From contig CADDZG010000001.1 in NCBI GenBank assembly GCA_902812355.1, positions 1 to 36,577 of the forward strand: 36,577 nucleotides of DNA. The letters run 5' to 3'. The notes beneath the pieces were generated by a model. It did not search any database and had not been told where the DNA came from. It saw only the letters and a program-made list of their open reading frames with translations. The translations under genes and the position numbers were made by a program. The stretch is from Actinomycetota bacterium. Lineage in GTDB: Bacteria > Actinomycetota > CADDZG01 > WHSQ01. Shown here in pieces: positions 8,364 to 16,639 of the stretch; positions within the stretch are counted from its first letter, which is position 1; every line of letters begins with the position of its first letter.

Positions 8364-9077
8364 TCAGCGACCCTGGGCGACGACGGACTCGTGCTCGTGC
8401 CGTGCCGGTGTCAGGGTGATGAGGCCGGCGCGCACTGCGGCCGAAACCGCGGCGGCGTGGCCGTGCACGCCGAGTTTGGCGTAGATCCGGCCGAGATGCG
8501 TGGTCACCGTGCGCTCCTTGAGCCCGAGCAGGCGCGCCGCCTGGCGCGCGGTGAGGCCGCCGGCCGTGGTCTGCAGGACCTCGATCTCGCGCCGCGACAG
8601 CATCTTCGGGTCGCGCGCCGGACCGTCGAGGGCCCGCAGGATGCTGCCGAGGGCGTCGGGGGCGACGCCGACGAGCACCATCTCCCCGGACGAGGCCTCG
8701 AGGATCCCGGCAACGAAGCGCTCGGTCTCGGCCGCCTGGTCTAGGAAGCCGTCGGCCCCGCTGAACAGAGCCCTGGACACCACGACCGGCGGCGCATGCC
8801 CGCCGTAGGCGAGCAGACGCACGGTTGGGTGGTGGTTGCGGATCGCCCGCAACAGCCAGAAAGCATCGTGGTCACCTGCGAGCTGGACCGATACCAGCAC
8901 GCAGATTTGCCCGGCGTCGAGACCCTGGAGCACGGCGAGGGCGTCGGAGGCCGATGACGCCTCCGCCTCCACCGTGAGTCCGGCGTCCTCGAGGGCCAGC
9001 CTTAAGGATCGCCGCGCCACGGGGAGCGCGTCGACGACCACGAGGGTGGGACCTCCACCGCTGATCCGGGACTCCAT
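8364..9077 (-). CDS. LuxR/NarL-family regulator with degenerate receiver domain
   Basis: Predicted DNA-binding regulator, 237 aa. The C-terminal HTH (about 158-215: LSRREIEVLQTTAGGLTARQ, then LGLKERTVTTHLGRIYAKLG) is a textbook LuxR domain. The N-terminal part (10-125) has the receiver fold but lost its chemistry: the acidic pair after beta-1 is D16-A17 (VVVDALP), the phosphoacceptor position is S63 (CVLVSVQL), and neither the beta-4 Ser/Thr nor the beta-5 Lys is evident (LLAYGGH, GFLDQ). It probably does not respond to phosphorylation; another ligand or constitutive dimerisation is likely. Transcribed in the same direction as the pilus operon and 289 bp upstream of flp, it is a good candidate for its regulator. 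Confidence 0.88.
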   Translation of the reverse strand: MESRISGGGPTLVVVDALPVARRSLRLALEDAGLTVEAEASSASDALAVLQGLDAGQICVLVSVQLAGDHDAFWLLRAIRNHHPTVRLLAYGGHAPPVVVSRALFSGADGFLDQAAETERFVAGILEASSGEMVLVGVAPDALGSILRALDGPARDPKMLSRREIEVLQTTAGGLTARQAARLLGLKERTVTTHLGRIYAKLGVHGHAAAVSAAVRAGLITLTPARHEHESVVAQGR

Positions 9078-9133
9078 GCGCCTGCCGTTGGTCGATGGCT
9101 CCGTCGGCTACCTCGTCGGCAGCCGGCGAGCAG

Positions 9134-9162
9134 ACGATAGCTAGCAGGAAATGCCACAGCAA
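9134..9162 (-). promoter_or_regulatory. Candidate promoter of the LuxR-type regulator
   Basis: On the minus strand, TTGCTG (9162-9157) and TATCGT (9139-9134) are separated by 17 bp. This is a fair sigma-70-like pair that would start transcription about 50 nt before the ATG at 9077. Judged by eye only. Confidence 0.35.
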
Positions 9163-9225
9163 GGAGGTTGGACCAAGAGCTCGTTTCCGGTTGGGCCTCA
9201 GCCATGGCGCGATGCCGCTCCCGCC

Positions 9226-9240
9226 TATGATGATGGGCCT
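9226..9240 (+). promoter_or_regulatory. -10 box TATGAT for a leaderless mauE-like transcript
   Basis: TATGAT at 9226-9231 lies 9 nt before the ATG at 9241 and no SD is present, so transcription would start at or just before the start codon. Confidence 0.5.
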
Positions 9241-9777
9241 ATGCCTGCCGAGCTCGGCGCCGCCTGCGCGCTCGCCCTCGCCGCGGTGTTCGGGTGGGCG
9301 GCGCTGGCCAAGGCCCTGTACTGGCCCGCGTGGCGGCAGGCGCTCGTCTCCTACGAGCTGCCGGCTCTGGCGCGTGCCGCCGCCGCCTACGCGGTCCCGG
9401 CTGCAGAGCTCGCCCTGCTCGTGCTGCTGCTGTCGGGCCGGGTGGTGATCGGGGCCGCCCTCACGATCATGATGCTGGCCGGCTTCTCGTTGGCGGTCAT
9501 GAGGGCCCAGGTACGCCAGCGCGACCGGCTCGTACCCTGCGGCTGCTTCGGGCGCCTCAAGGCGCGCGACTACCGGTTCTTCGCCGTACGCAACTTCCTG
9601 CTCGGGTCTCTCGCCGCCGTAGCGCTCGTCGCCGGCCGTGAGGGCGACCCCCTGGCGGTTCTCGGCATCGCCGCGGCCCCGGCACCCGTGTGGGTGGCGG
9701 TCGGCGCGGCCCTCGCCGTGGTGGCGGTGCACGCCGCGGGGCGGATCGCCCTGCCGGTGCGCCGGCGGGCCGGTTGA
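9241..9777 (+). CDS. MauE/DoxX-like membrane protein
   Basis: Four to five membrane helices in 178 aa (about 5-25, 44-64, 66-80, 106-122, 128-160) with the MauE hallmark CGCFG at 90-94 on a loop after RDRLVP. MauE-family proteins are linked to methylamine dehydrogenase maturation, and wider relatives probably handle disulfide or thiol exchange with thioredoxin-like partners. No mau gene or thioredoxin is nearby, so the substrate is unknown. The ATG at 9241 fits the leaderless -10; an upstream in-frame ATG at 9151 would add 30 low-quality residues. The stop overlaps the next gene as TGATG, implying translational coupling. Confidence 0.82.
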   Translation: MPAELGAACALALAAVFGWAALAKALYWPAWRQALVSYELPALARAAAAYAVPAAELALLVLLLSGRVVIGAALTIMMLAGFSLAVMRAQVRQRDRLVPCGCFGRLKARDYRFFAVRNFLLGSLAAVALVAGREGDPLAVLGIAAAPAPVWVAVGAALAVVAVHAAGRIALPVRRRAG

Positions 9778-11375
9778 TGGCTCCGCGCCTCATCGTCCTG
9801 GGATGGGACTCGGCGACCTTCGACGTCGCCGATCCGTTGCTGCAGGAGGGATCCCTGCCGGCCCTCGCGAGCCTGATCGAGCGCGGCATCCACGCCCCTC
9901 TGCGCTCGACGTGGCCGCCGATGACCGACTGCGCCTGGACCTCGGCCTTCACCGGGCTGACGGCCGCAGGCCACGGCATCTTCGGCTCGTGGTACCGGGC
10001 CCCCGGCGCCTACGCCTGCCGCTACTTCTCGGGACGCGACCGCACCGCCCCCGCCGTGTGGGAGCTCACCGAGGACGTGCGCTGGCTCGTGTGGAACGTG
10101 CCCATGACCTACCCGCCGCGCCCGGTGCAGGGCGGGATCGTCGCCGGTTACGGGGCGCCGCCGGGTGCCCGGGTGACCCAACCCGCGGCCTTCCAGGAGG
10201 AGCTGGCGGCGCACCATCCGCTCGCCGACCTCATGGACGTCGCCCCCCACGGCTCGCTTGAGAGGTTCCTCGACGACCTCCTGCGGGGTCTGCGCGCCCA
10301 GGGACCGGCCCTGGTGTGGGCCGCGCAACATATCGGAGCCGACTGCGTGGTCGCGGTGTGGCCACACATCGACAGGGCTCAGCACTTCTTCTGGCGCTTC
10401 CGCGGGGGGCCGGAACCCCTCGGCGACGCGATCGACGAGGTCTACCGGGCGATGGACGCGGCCACCGCGACGGTGCTGGAGGCGTTCCCCGATGCCGACG
10501 TCATGGTCGTGTCCGATCACGGGGCCGGGCCCCTTTTCGGCGACGTCAACGTCGCGGCGTGGCTGACGGCTCACGGCTATGCCACGCCCGTGGCGAGGCG
10601 GTCGCTGCGAGCCGTCCCCGCCCGGGCCGCGTGGGCCCTGCCGCCGGTGCTGCGTCGTGCCGCGCGACGCGTCGCGCCGGGCCTCGCACGGCGGACGATG
10701 GCCCAAACGCTCGCCAGTGGCCTGGCGCCCTTCGACTGGGACCGCACCACGGCTTTCTTTGGGGTGCACTCCGACCTGTGGCTCAACCTCGAGGGTCGCG
10801 AGCCGCGCGGGATCGTCTCTCCGGACGACGCCGACGAGGTTCTCGACGAGGTCCTCGACGGCCTGCTGGCGGCTACCGACCCGCGCACCGGGCGTCCGCT
10901 GTTCGCCGGGGCGATCCGCCGCCGCGACTACTTCACCGGCCCGCATCGCGACCTCGCCCCCGACGCGATCGTGGACACGTGGTCGGCGGGCTACCGGATC
11001 GCTCCCGGTCGCGCCGTCGGCAGGGAGCTCGTGACGGAACCCGCTGCGCTCGCCGGGGTGTCGGCCTCGTGGTCGGCCGATCACCGTCCCCTGGGCATCC
11101 TCGCCGCCGCCGGCCCCCGCATCGCGCGGGGGGCGATCGAGGAGCCGTCGTTGCTCGACGTCGCCCCGACGATGCTGGCGCTGCTCGAGCAACCGGTGCC
11201 CGAGGGCCTCGACGGGGCGGTCGCCGCGGGACTGCCGTCGCCGTCGTTCCTGCAGCGTCACCCCGTGCGCACGGCGCAGGCGGAGCGCACCCTGGGAGCC
11301 GCCGGCGGGGACTATTCCGAGGACGAAGCCGCCGCGGTCGCGGCCCACCTCAGAGATCTCGGCTATATCGAATAG
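9777..11375 (+). CDS. Alkaline-phosphatase-superfamily phosphohydrolase/phosphodiesterase
   Basis: 532-aa member of the AP superfamily (predicted phosphohydrolase or phosphomutase type). Metal-site motifs are present: D11 in LGWDSATFD, the nucleophile region WPPMTDCAWTSAFTGL with AGHGIFGSW, the VWPHIDRAQHFFW block, VVSDHGAG, and a late SADHRPLGIL. No signal peptide is evident, so it is probably cytoplasmic. The C-terminus ends YSEDEAAAVAAHLRDLGYIE, the short amphipathic tail seen in many of these proteins. It starts within the stop of the MauE-like gene (TGATG), so the two are co-translated. The substrate is unknown; nucleotide-linked, phospholipid or glycan phosphodiesters are all possible. 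Confidence 0.85.
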   Translation: MAPRLIVLGWDSATFDVADPLLQEGSLPALASLIERGIHAPLRSTWPPMTDCAWTSAFTGLTAAGHGIFGSWYRAPGAYACRYFSGRDRTAPAVWELTEDVRWLVWNVPMTYPPRPVQGGIVAGYGAPPGARVTQPAAFQEELAAHHPLADLMDVAPHGSLERFLDDLLRGLRAQGPALVWAAQHIGADCVVAVWPHIDRAQHFFWRFRGGPEPLGDAIDEVYRAMDAATATVLEAFPDADVMVVSDHGAGPLFGDVNVAAWLTAHGYATPVARRSLRAVPARAAWALPPVLRRAARRVAPGLARRTMAQTLASGLAPFDWDRTTAFFGVHSDLWLNLEGREPRGIVSPDDADEVLDEVLDGLLAATDPRTGRPLFAGAIRRRDYFTGPHRDLAPDAIVDTWSAGYRIAPGRAVGRELVTEPAALAGVSASWSADHRPLGILAAAGPRIARGAIEEPSLLDVAPTMLALLEQPVPEGLDGAVAAGLPSPSFLQRHPVRTAQAERTLGAAGGDYSEDEAAAVAAHLRDLGYIE

Positions 11376-11383
11376 CCCCGCCG

Positions 11384-11686
11384 TCAGCGCCGCGGCGGAC
11401 GTCCGCGGCTGCCGTGGGCGTGGCGTCCGGTCGTGCGTCCTCCGGTGCTGCGCACCGCGCGTGCCGCACGCTCACGCGTCGCGCTGCGTGAAGCTGCGGC
11501 GCGCGTCCTCCGTGCCCGGCTGAGGTCCTTCTGGGTGCGCGCGAGGCTGCGGGCCACGGCGATCCACCCGATGCTCACGACGATCAGCAGCACGCATGCG
11601 AGCGTGAGGGCCGGGTCGGTGAGGAAGTCGCGTAGCGGCTGCTGGCGGACGGCGAAGAAGAGGTGGCCGGCGAGGGCGGGATCCAT
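11384..11686 (-). CDS. Small single-span membrane protein with Arg-rich tail
   Basis: Unrecognised 100-aa protein. One clear membrane helix (about 24-44, DPALTLACVLLIVVSIGWI) is followed by a very basic, Ser/Ala/Thr-rich cytoplasmic tail that ends RGRPPRR. It is convergent with the phosphohydrolase gene (8-bp gap) and divergent from larE. On the minus strand, TAGGTT lies 8 nt before its ATG, like other leaderless genes here, which supports a real gene. No function is proposed. Confidence 0.62.
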   Translation of the reverse strand: MDPALAGHLFFAVRQQPLRDFLTDPALTLACVLLIVVSIGWIAVARSLARTQKDLSRARRTRAAASRSATRERAARAVRSTGGRTTGRHAHGSRGRPPRR

Positions 11687-11728
11687 GCGCCCTCAACCTA
11701 CCGGGTCGGATGCGATGATGGCGGGAGC

Positions 11729-12574
11729 ATGCCCGCACGTCGCCCGCCCCCGGACTCGCCGGAAGCCGCACGCGGCATCCTCGAAGGCGTCCTGCGCCGC
11801 TACGAGCGCGTAGTGGTCGCCTACTCGGGCGGAGTCGATTCGACCCTGCTGGCGGTGGTCGCCCACGAGGTCCTCGGCGACGGATCCCTGGCGGTGACGG
11901 CGGTGTCACCGAGCCTCGCGCGGCGCGAGCTACGCGCGGCGCGCGCCCTGGCACGGGCGCGCGGCTTGCAGCACAGGCTCGTGCGCACGCGCGAGGTTTC
12001 GCGGCCCGAGTACGCCCGCAACTCGCAGGACCGCTGTTACTGGTGCAAGAGCGAGCTCTTCGACGTGCTCGAGCCCGTAGCGCGCGAACGCGACGCGGTG
12101 GTGTGTCTCGGTACCAACACCGACGACCTATCGGACCGCCGTCCGGGTCTTGTGGCCGCGGCCGAGCGCGGGGTGGCGTCGCCGCTGGTGGAGGCGGGGT
12201 TGGGCAAGCGCGACGTGCGCGAACTGTCGCGCCGCATGGGATTGCCCACGGCCGACAAGCCGGCTTCGCCGTGCCTCGCTTCCCGCTTCGCCTACGGGGT
12301 GCGAGTGACGCCGGCGGGCTTGCGTCGGGTCGAGGCCGCCGAGGAGGCGGTGCGCGCTTTCGGCTTCGACGAGCTGCGGGTGCGCGATCTCGGGGGCCGG
12401 GCGCGGGTCGAGGTTGCTCCGGCCAGCCTCGAGCGAGCGCGCGCCCTGTGGGATCGCATCGCACCTGCGGTGCTGGCCACGGGCTTCGAGACGGTCGAGC
12501 TCGACCCCCGAGGCTTCCGCTCGGGTGCGCTCAACGAGCTCCTGCCGCCCCCGCGTCTGCCGGCGCGGCCGTAG
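11729..12574 (+). CDS. larE: ATP-dependent sacrificial sulfur transferase LarE
   Basis: PP-loop ATPase of the LarE family (281 aa), which adds sulfur to the pyridinium dicarboxylate precursor of the nickel-pincer nucleotide cofactor of lactate racemase and related enzymes. Visible motifs: SGGVDST at 33-39, CYWCKSELF with C103 and C106, GTNTDDLSDRRPG at 128-140, and PCLASRF with C182. The CxxC plus C182 set resembles the LarE subgroup proposed to use a [4Fe-4S] cluster rather than sacrificing one cysteine. No larA, larB or larC is in the window. The ATG at 11729 has GATGAT 9 nt upstream and no strong SD. Confidence 0.9.
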   Translation: MPARRPPPDSPEAARGILEGVLRRYERVVVAYSGGVDSTLLAVVAHEVLGDGSLAVTAVSPSLARRELRAARALARARGLQHRLVRTREVSRPEYARNSQDRCYWCKSELFDVLEPVARERDAVVCLGTNTDDLSDRRPGLVAAAERGVASPLVEAGLGKRDVRELSRRMGLPTADKPASPCLASRFAYGVRVTPAGLRRVEAAEEAVRAFGFDELRVRDLGGRARVEVAPASLERARALWDRIAPAVLATGFETVELDPRGFRSGALNELLPPPRLPARP

Positions 12575-12576
12575 CC

Positions 12577-12816
12577 CTACAGCTGGACGATGGGGCAGGT
12601 GAGGGTGCGGGTTATCCCGTCCACCGCCTGGATCCGAGACACGACCAGGCGACCCAGGGTATCCATATCGGGAGCGCTCGCCCGCACGATGACGTCGTAG
12701 GGCCCCGACACGTCCTCCGCGGATTCCACGCCCTCGATGTCGCCGATCTCACGGGCGACGTGGGCCGCATTGACCGCGGTCTGGATCAGGATGTAGGCCT
12801 TCACGCCAGAAGCCAC
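12577..12816 (-). CDS. Stand-alone Lrp/AsnC ligand-binding (RAM) domain protein
   Basis: 79 aa corresponding to the C-terminal effector-binding domain of Lrp/AsnC regulators, without any HTH. The sequence AYILIQTAVNAAHVAREI, then GVESAEDVSGPYDVIVRA and a final TRTLTCPIVQL, follows the beta-alpha-beta-beta-alpha-beta fold. Such proteins form rings and probably bind amino acids; target and partner are unknown. The GTG at 12816 has AAGGGGG about 4 nt upstream; a GTG at 12804 would also be possible. Its stop lies 2 bp from the larE stop (convergent). Confidence 0.86.
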   Translation of the reverse strand: MASGVKAYILIQTAVNAAHVAREIGDIEGVESAEDVSGPYDVIVRASAPDMDTLGRLVVSRIQAVDGITRTLTCPIVQL

Positions 12817-12994
12817 AAGACCCCCTTGAGCTCGCGGTGGACAGGTCGTGCATCCGCAGTATCGCGGGATCCTACTGCCCCGTTACCGAGCGCGCCGGGC
12901 GGTGCAGGCATGTCGCGCCGTGCCGCGCGGCCGCTGTAGGGTGCGCATGGCCGTGGCTGCCGGGCCGGCGGCAGGTTAGCTCCGACCGGCAGGA

Positions 12995-13007
12995 TAGGGT
13001 GGCTGCG
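12995..13007 (+). promoter_or_regulatory. -10 box TAGGGT before the qcr operon
   Basis: TAGGGT (12995-13000) lies 7 nt before the ATG at 13008 with no SD, indicating a leaderless start for the first gene of the bc-complex operon. Confidence 0.45.
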
Positions 13008-13361
13008 ATGGCAGAGGTTCACTACGCGCTGGGTATCGTGGTCCTCGCGGCGACCGCGCTGTTCACCCTCACGGCCGGAGGCCTCGCCTTCTCCACAGGT
13101 GCCACGGCGTGGCTGGAGTGGGCCCGTACCGGCCTCCTGGTGCTGGTCGCAGCTCAGATAGTGCTGGGAGCAGTGGTGTTCGGAACCGGACGCAGGCCGC
13201 AGGAACCGCTGCACTTCCTCTACGCGGTCCTTCTTCTGGGGGTGTTGCCGCTGGCGAGCAGGTTCGCCGCGGAGGCCCCGCCCAAGCCGCGCGCCGCGGT
13301 GCTCGGCGTCGCCGGCGCGGTCATGGTCGGCATCGCGTGGCGCCTGCTGGTGACGGGCTGA
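13008..13361 (+). CDS. Four-helix membrane protein leading the qcrCAB operon
   Basis: 117-aa integral membrane protein that I do not recognise. Four hydrophobic helices (about 6-28, 38-58, 67-86, 95-115) with two His residues near membrane faces (VHYALG at 5 and PLHFLY near 69). It overlaps the qcrC start by TGATG, so it is co-translated with the bc complex and may be an accessory or small subunit. In well-known actinobacteria this place is held by ctaE, but the protein is too short and lacks ctaE features. A heme- or assembly-related role is possible but unproven. Confidence 0.75.
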   Translation: MAEVHYALGIVVLAATALFTLTAGGLAFSTGATAWLEWARTGLLVLVAAQIVLGAVVFGTGRRPQEPLHFLYAVLLLGVLPLASRFAAEAPPKPRAAVLGVAGAVMVGIAWRLLVTG

Positions 13362-14200
13362 TGGGGCTGAGGCTGACCCTGCCCAACCGGCGACGGGTGA
13401 TCGCGGCCGCGTGCGTGGGGACCCTGTCGATCCTCGGCGGAGCGCTGTGGGCCCAGGCCCCCGGTTCCACCTCGACGCCGAGCCCGGCGCCGACCTCAGC
13501 ATCGCCTGCCGCGGCGTCGGCCACCGGCGATCCATCGCTGATCGAGCGAGGCCAGCAGCTGTTCGGCGACAACTGCGCGTCGTGCCACGGCACCGGCGGC
13601 GTGGGGACCAGCTTCGGGCCGTCGTTGATCGGCGTCGGCGCGGCCGCGGCCGACTTCATGCTGCGAACCGGGCGCATGCCCCTCGCCGATCCCACCGAGC
13701 AGGCGATCCGTAAGCCCCCGGCGTTCACGCCGTCGGAGATAAAGGCGCTGGTGGCCTACGTCGGTTCGCTGGGTCACGGCCCTGCGATCCCCACCTTCTC
13801 GCTGCGCAACGCGAGCCTGTCCGAGGGCCAGGACTTGTTCACGATCAACTGCGCACCGTGCCACGGCATCACCGCGGCGGGCGACGCGATCGGGGGCCCC
13901 GCCTTCGCTCCGAGTCTGCACCAGTCGAGCCCTTTGGATGTCGAGGAAGCGGTCCGTATCGGTCCCGGTCAGATGCCGAACTTCTCCACCGTGCTCACCG
14001 ACGCGCAGATAGACGACATCGCTCGCTACGTACAGTACAGCCACGACATCGCCCATCCGGGGGGCGCCAACCTCGGGTGGATGGGACCGGTGCCCGAGGG
14101 ATACATAGCCTGGTTCATCGGCAGCGCCGCTATCGTGGTGATCCTGATCCTCTTCGTCGCCCGTTCCCACGGGTCGGCGGGGCCGAGCGAGGAGCACTGA
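13361..14200 (+). CDS. qcrC: Diheme cytochrome c subunit QcrC of the bc complex
   Basis: 279-aa membrane-anchored cytochrome cc. An N-terminal signal or anchor helix (about 12-31) and a Ser/Pro/Ala linker (35-56) precede two c-type domains: CASCH at 72-76 with probable axial Met in GRMPLAD (M106), and CAPCH at 164-168 with M205 in GQMPNF. A C-terminal helix (about 248-267) anchors it. This duplicated form replaces cytochrome c1 and passes electrons straight to CtaC in actinobacterial supercomplexes. It is second in the operon, followed after 1 nt by qcrA. Confidence 0.95.
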   Translation: MGLRLTLPNRRRVIAAACVGTLSILGGALWAQAPGSTSTPSPAPTSASPAAASATGDPSLIERGQQLFGDNCASCHGTGGVGTSFGPSLIGVGAAAADFMLRTGRMPLADPTEQAIRKPPAFTPSEIKALVAYVGSLGHGPAIPTFSLRNASLSEGQDLFTINCAPCHGITAAGDAIGGPAFAPSLHQSSPLDVEEAVRIGPGQMPNFSTVLTDAQIDDIARYVQYSHDIAHPGGANLGWMGPVPEGYIAWFIGSAAIVVILILFVARSHGSAGPSEEH

Positions 14201-14201
14201 G

Positions 14202-15083
14202 GTGAGCGACGCGATCGGCCAGGAGCAGCGCTACGACAACGAACGGGGCGCCCGGGGCCAGCGGCTCGTCCTCGTGTCGTTCGCGATCTCGATGCTCGCC
14301 TCTGCGGGCTTGATCGTCTTCTACGTCTTCTCGGGCTGGACCCAGGTTGAGGGAGTGCTGTTGGGCCTCGCCCTTGGGGGCCTCGGGATCGGCATGATCG
14401 CGTGGTCCACCGACGTTCTGCAGATCCCCGACCACGTCGAGGACCGGGCCGAGCTGCGCTCATCAGAGGAGGCCCGGGCGACCGCCGAATCGCTGCTGGA
14501 CAGCCCCGGCATCACCAGGCGCACGATGCTGCTGCGCTTGCTCGGCGGCGCAGGCGGCTTGCTCGCCGCCGCCCTGGTGGTGCCGGCCCTCTCGCTCGGT
14601 CCTCACCCCGGCCAGAGCCTCTTCCGGACCAAGTGGCGGCGCGGCTCGCGCGTCGTCGATGCCGACGGCAACCTGCTGCGTCCCGATTACATCGGGATCA
14701 AGAGCATCACGACGATTTTCCCCGAAGGCCACGTCGGCTCGGGCGATTCCCAGGCGGTGCTGATGCGGGTCGACCCCGAGTCGCTGCAGCTGCCGCCGGA
14801 CCGCAAGAACTGGACGGTCGAGGGCATCATCGCCTACTCCAAGGTGTGCACGCACGCAGGCTGTCCCGTGAACCTCTACCGTTCACAGGCGCGCGAGCTG
14901 CTGTGTCCGTGCCACCAGTCGACCTTCAACGTACTCGACGGCGGGCAGGTGGTGTTCGGCCCTGCCAAGCGGCCGCTGCCGCAGCTGCCCCTGATGGTCG
15001 ATGATGAGGGTTACCTCGCCGCCCGGGGAGATTTCTCGGGGCCGATAGGGCCGAGCTTCTGGGACATCCACAAGAACGATTGA
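14202..15083 (+). CDS. qcrA: Rieske iron-sulfur subunit QcrA
   Basis: 293-aa Rieske protein. Three N-terminal membrane helices (about 21-41, 51-71, 109-132) are typical of actinobacterial QcrA. The C-terminal domain has both cluster motifs: CTHAGC at 216-221 and CPCHQS at 235-240. Predicted ligands are C216, H218, C235 and H238, with C221-C237 as the disulfide. It takes electrons from menaquinol and passes them to QcrC. The GTG start has GAGGAG upstream in the end of qcrC. Confidence 0.96.
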   Translation: MSDAIGQEQRYDNERGARGQRLVLVSFAISMLASAGLIVFYVFSGWTQVEGVLLGLALGGLGIGMIAWSTDVLQIPDHVEDRAELRSSEEARATAESLLDSPGITRRTMLLRLLGGAGGLLAAALVVPALSLGPHPGQSLFRTKWRRGSRVVDADGNLLRPDYIGIKSITTIFPEGHVGSGDSQAVLMRVDPESLQLPPDRKNWTVEGIIAYSKVCTHAGCPVNLYRSQARELLCPCHQSTFNVLDGGQVVFGPAKRPLPQLPLMVDDEGYLAARGDFSGPIGPSFWDIHKND

Positions 15084-15096
15084 GACGGGGACCGCG

Positions 15097-16512
15097 ATGA
15101 AGACCGAGGAACGCAAGCTCGATCTCATAGCCAAGAGCAAGCGCCAGCGGGAGTGGCTGGACGAGCGTCTCGGCAGCGCGTCGTGGGCGGTCAAGGGTAT
15201 GCGTTACGTGTTCCCCGATCATTGGTCGTTCCTGCTCGGCGAGGTGGCGTTGTTCTGCTTCGTGATCCTGGTTGCCACCGGCATCTATCTCACGCTGTTC
15301 TTCCGCCCCGACTCGACCGAGGTGATCTACCACGGCTCGTACGCGCCGTTGGACGGCCAGGAGATGTCGGCCGCCTATAAGTCGGTCCTGGATCTGTCCT
15401 TCAACGTCAGGATGGGATTGCTGTTCCGCCAGATGCACCACTGGGCGGCAAACATCTTCGTGACCTCGATCATCCTGCACCAGATGCGGGTGTTCTTCAC
15501 CGGCGCGTTCCGCCGGCCGCGCGAGCTCAACTGGATCATCGGGGTGACGCTTCTGATCCTGGCCATCGGCCTCGGCTTCACCGGATATTCGCTTCCCGAC
15601 GACCTGCTGTCGGGGACCGGACTGCGTATCGCCTACTCGGTCGTGCTGGGCATCCCCTTCATCGGGCCGTGGCTGGCGTACCTGCTGTTCGGTGGCGAAT
15701 GGCCCACGCCGGCGACGATCTCGCGCCTGTTCGTGTTCCACGTGATGCTGCTGCCGGCTCTGATTATCGCTCTGATCGGTGCACACCTGCTGCTCATCAT
15801 GCGTCAGCACCACGCCGACTTCCCCGGGCCGGGCAAGACAGAGCGCAACGTCGTCGGCCAGCCGGCGTGGCCGTCGCAGGCCCTCAAGTCCACCGGGCTG
15901 ATGCTGATCGTGTTCGCGGTGATCGCGATCCTCGGGGGCCTGGTCCAGATCAACCCGGTGTGGGCCTACGGACCCTACCGGGCGTGGGTGGTAAGTGCCC
16001 CGGCGCAGCCCGACTGGTACGTCGGGTGGCTCGAGGGTTCGCTGCGGCTGTTCCCAGCGGTGGAGTTCTCGATCACCAAGTGGTTCACGTGGCCGACGAT
16101 CTTTGCTCCCTCTGTGCTGGTGCCGGGTCTCGTGTTCCTGGTGATGTACATGTATCCGTTCATCGAGAAGCGCTTCCTCACCCACGACTACGCCGAACAC
16201 AACCTGCTCGACTACCCTTACTCGGTGCCGGCGCGCGCCGGGATCGGCATGGCCGGGTTCACCTTTGGCTTCGTGCTGACGATCGCCGGCGGCAACGACG
16301 TGCTCGCCCAGGTGTTCAACATCTCGATCTACGAGATGACCTGGATCCTGCGCGTCGCCGCCATCGTCGGCCCAATCGTGGTCGGATACGCCGCGGCCAA
16401 GCTCGCCGAGGCGCTGCAGCGGGAGGGCCTCGGGGTGTTCCGCAGCCACCAGCCGGGGCTGCAGCTGCGACGCAACGCCGAGGGCGGCTTCGAGGAGGTG
16501 GGCGAGCACTGA
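15097..16512 (+). CDS. qcrB: Cytochrome b subunit QcrB
   Basis: 471-aa cytochrome b with about eight membrane helices. Heme ligands are visible as H114 and H128 (13 residues between) in helix B and H215 and H230 (14 between) in helix D, the b6f-type spacing. The Qo region has QPDWYVGW in place of the PEWY motif. It oxidises menaquinol at Qo and reduces it at Qi. The C-terminal tail (about 440-471) is soluble. The ATG has GGGGA 7 nt upstream, and the gene ends the plus-strand operon. Confidence 0.96.
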   Translation: MKTEERKLDLIAKSKRQREWLDERLGSASWAVKGMRYVFPDHWSFLLGEVALFCFVILVATGIYLTLFFRPDSTEVIYHGSYAPLDGQEMSAAYKSVLDLSFNVRMGLLFRQMHHWAANIFVTSIILHQMRVFFTGAFRRPRELNWIIGVTLLILAIGLGFTGYSLPDDLLSGTGLRIAYSVVLGIPFIGPWLAYLLFGGEWPTPATISRLFVFHVMLLPALIIALIGAHLLLIMRQHHADFPGPGKTERNVVGQPAWPSQALKSTGLMLIVFAVIAILGGLVQINPVWAYGPYRAWVVSAPAQPDWYVGWLEGSLRLFPAVEFSITKWFTWPTIFAPSVLVPGLVFLVMYMYPFIEKRFLTHDYAEHNLLDYPYSVPARAGIGMAGFTFGFVLTIAGGNDVLAQVFNISIYEMTWILRVAAIVGPIVVGYAAAKLAEALQREGLGVFRSHQPGLQLRRNAEGGFEEVGEH

Positions 16513-16639
16513 CGCCCGTCCGGGGCCACGACGAGGAGGTATCGGCGCGATCGTCGCTCGGGTTCCTCGCAGGCCCCCCGGTAGCGGTGCCCGTCGTCGG
16601 TCGCAGGCCGGATCCCGCGCGGGAGGTGAAGGAGGACTT

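Noticed and set aside
9570-11348. 592-aa minus-strand ORF opposite the phosphohydrolase
   Set aside because: Low-complexity Gly/Arg/His-rich translation typical of shadow frames in GC-rich DNA; the plus strand has clear motifs.
12936-12968. Mini-ORF of 10 codons after a TAGGGT box before the qcr operon
   Set aside because: Only 4 nt separate the box from the ATG, too close for a leaderless start. A better box and start lie at 12995-13008.
14926-16509. 527-aa minus-strand ORF opposite qcrB
   Set aside because: His/Gln/Glu/Arg-rich shadow of the cytochrome b gene.
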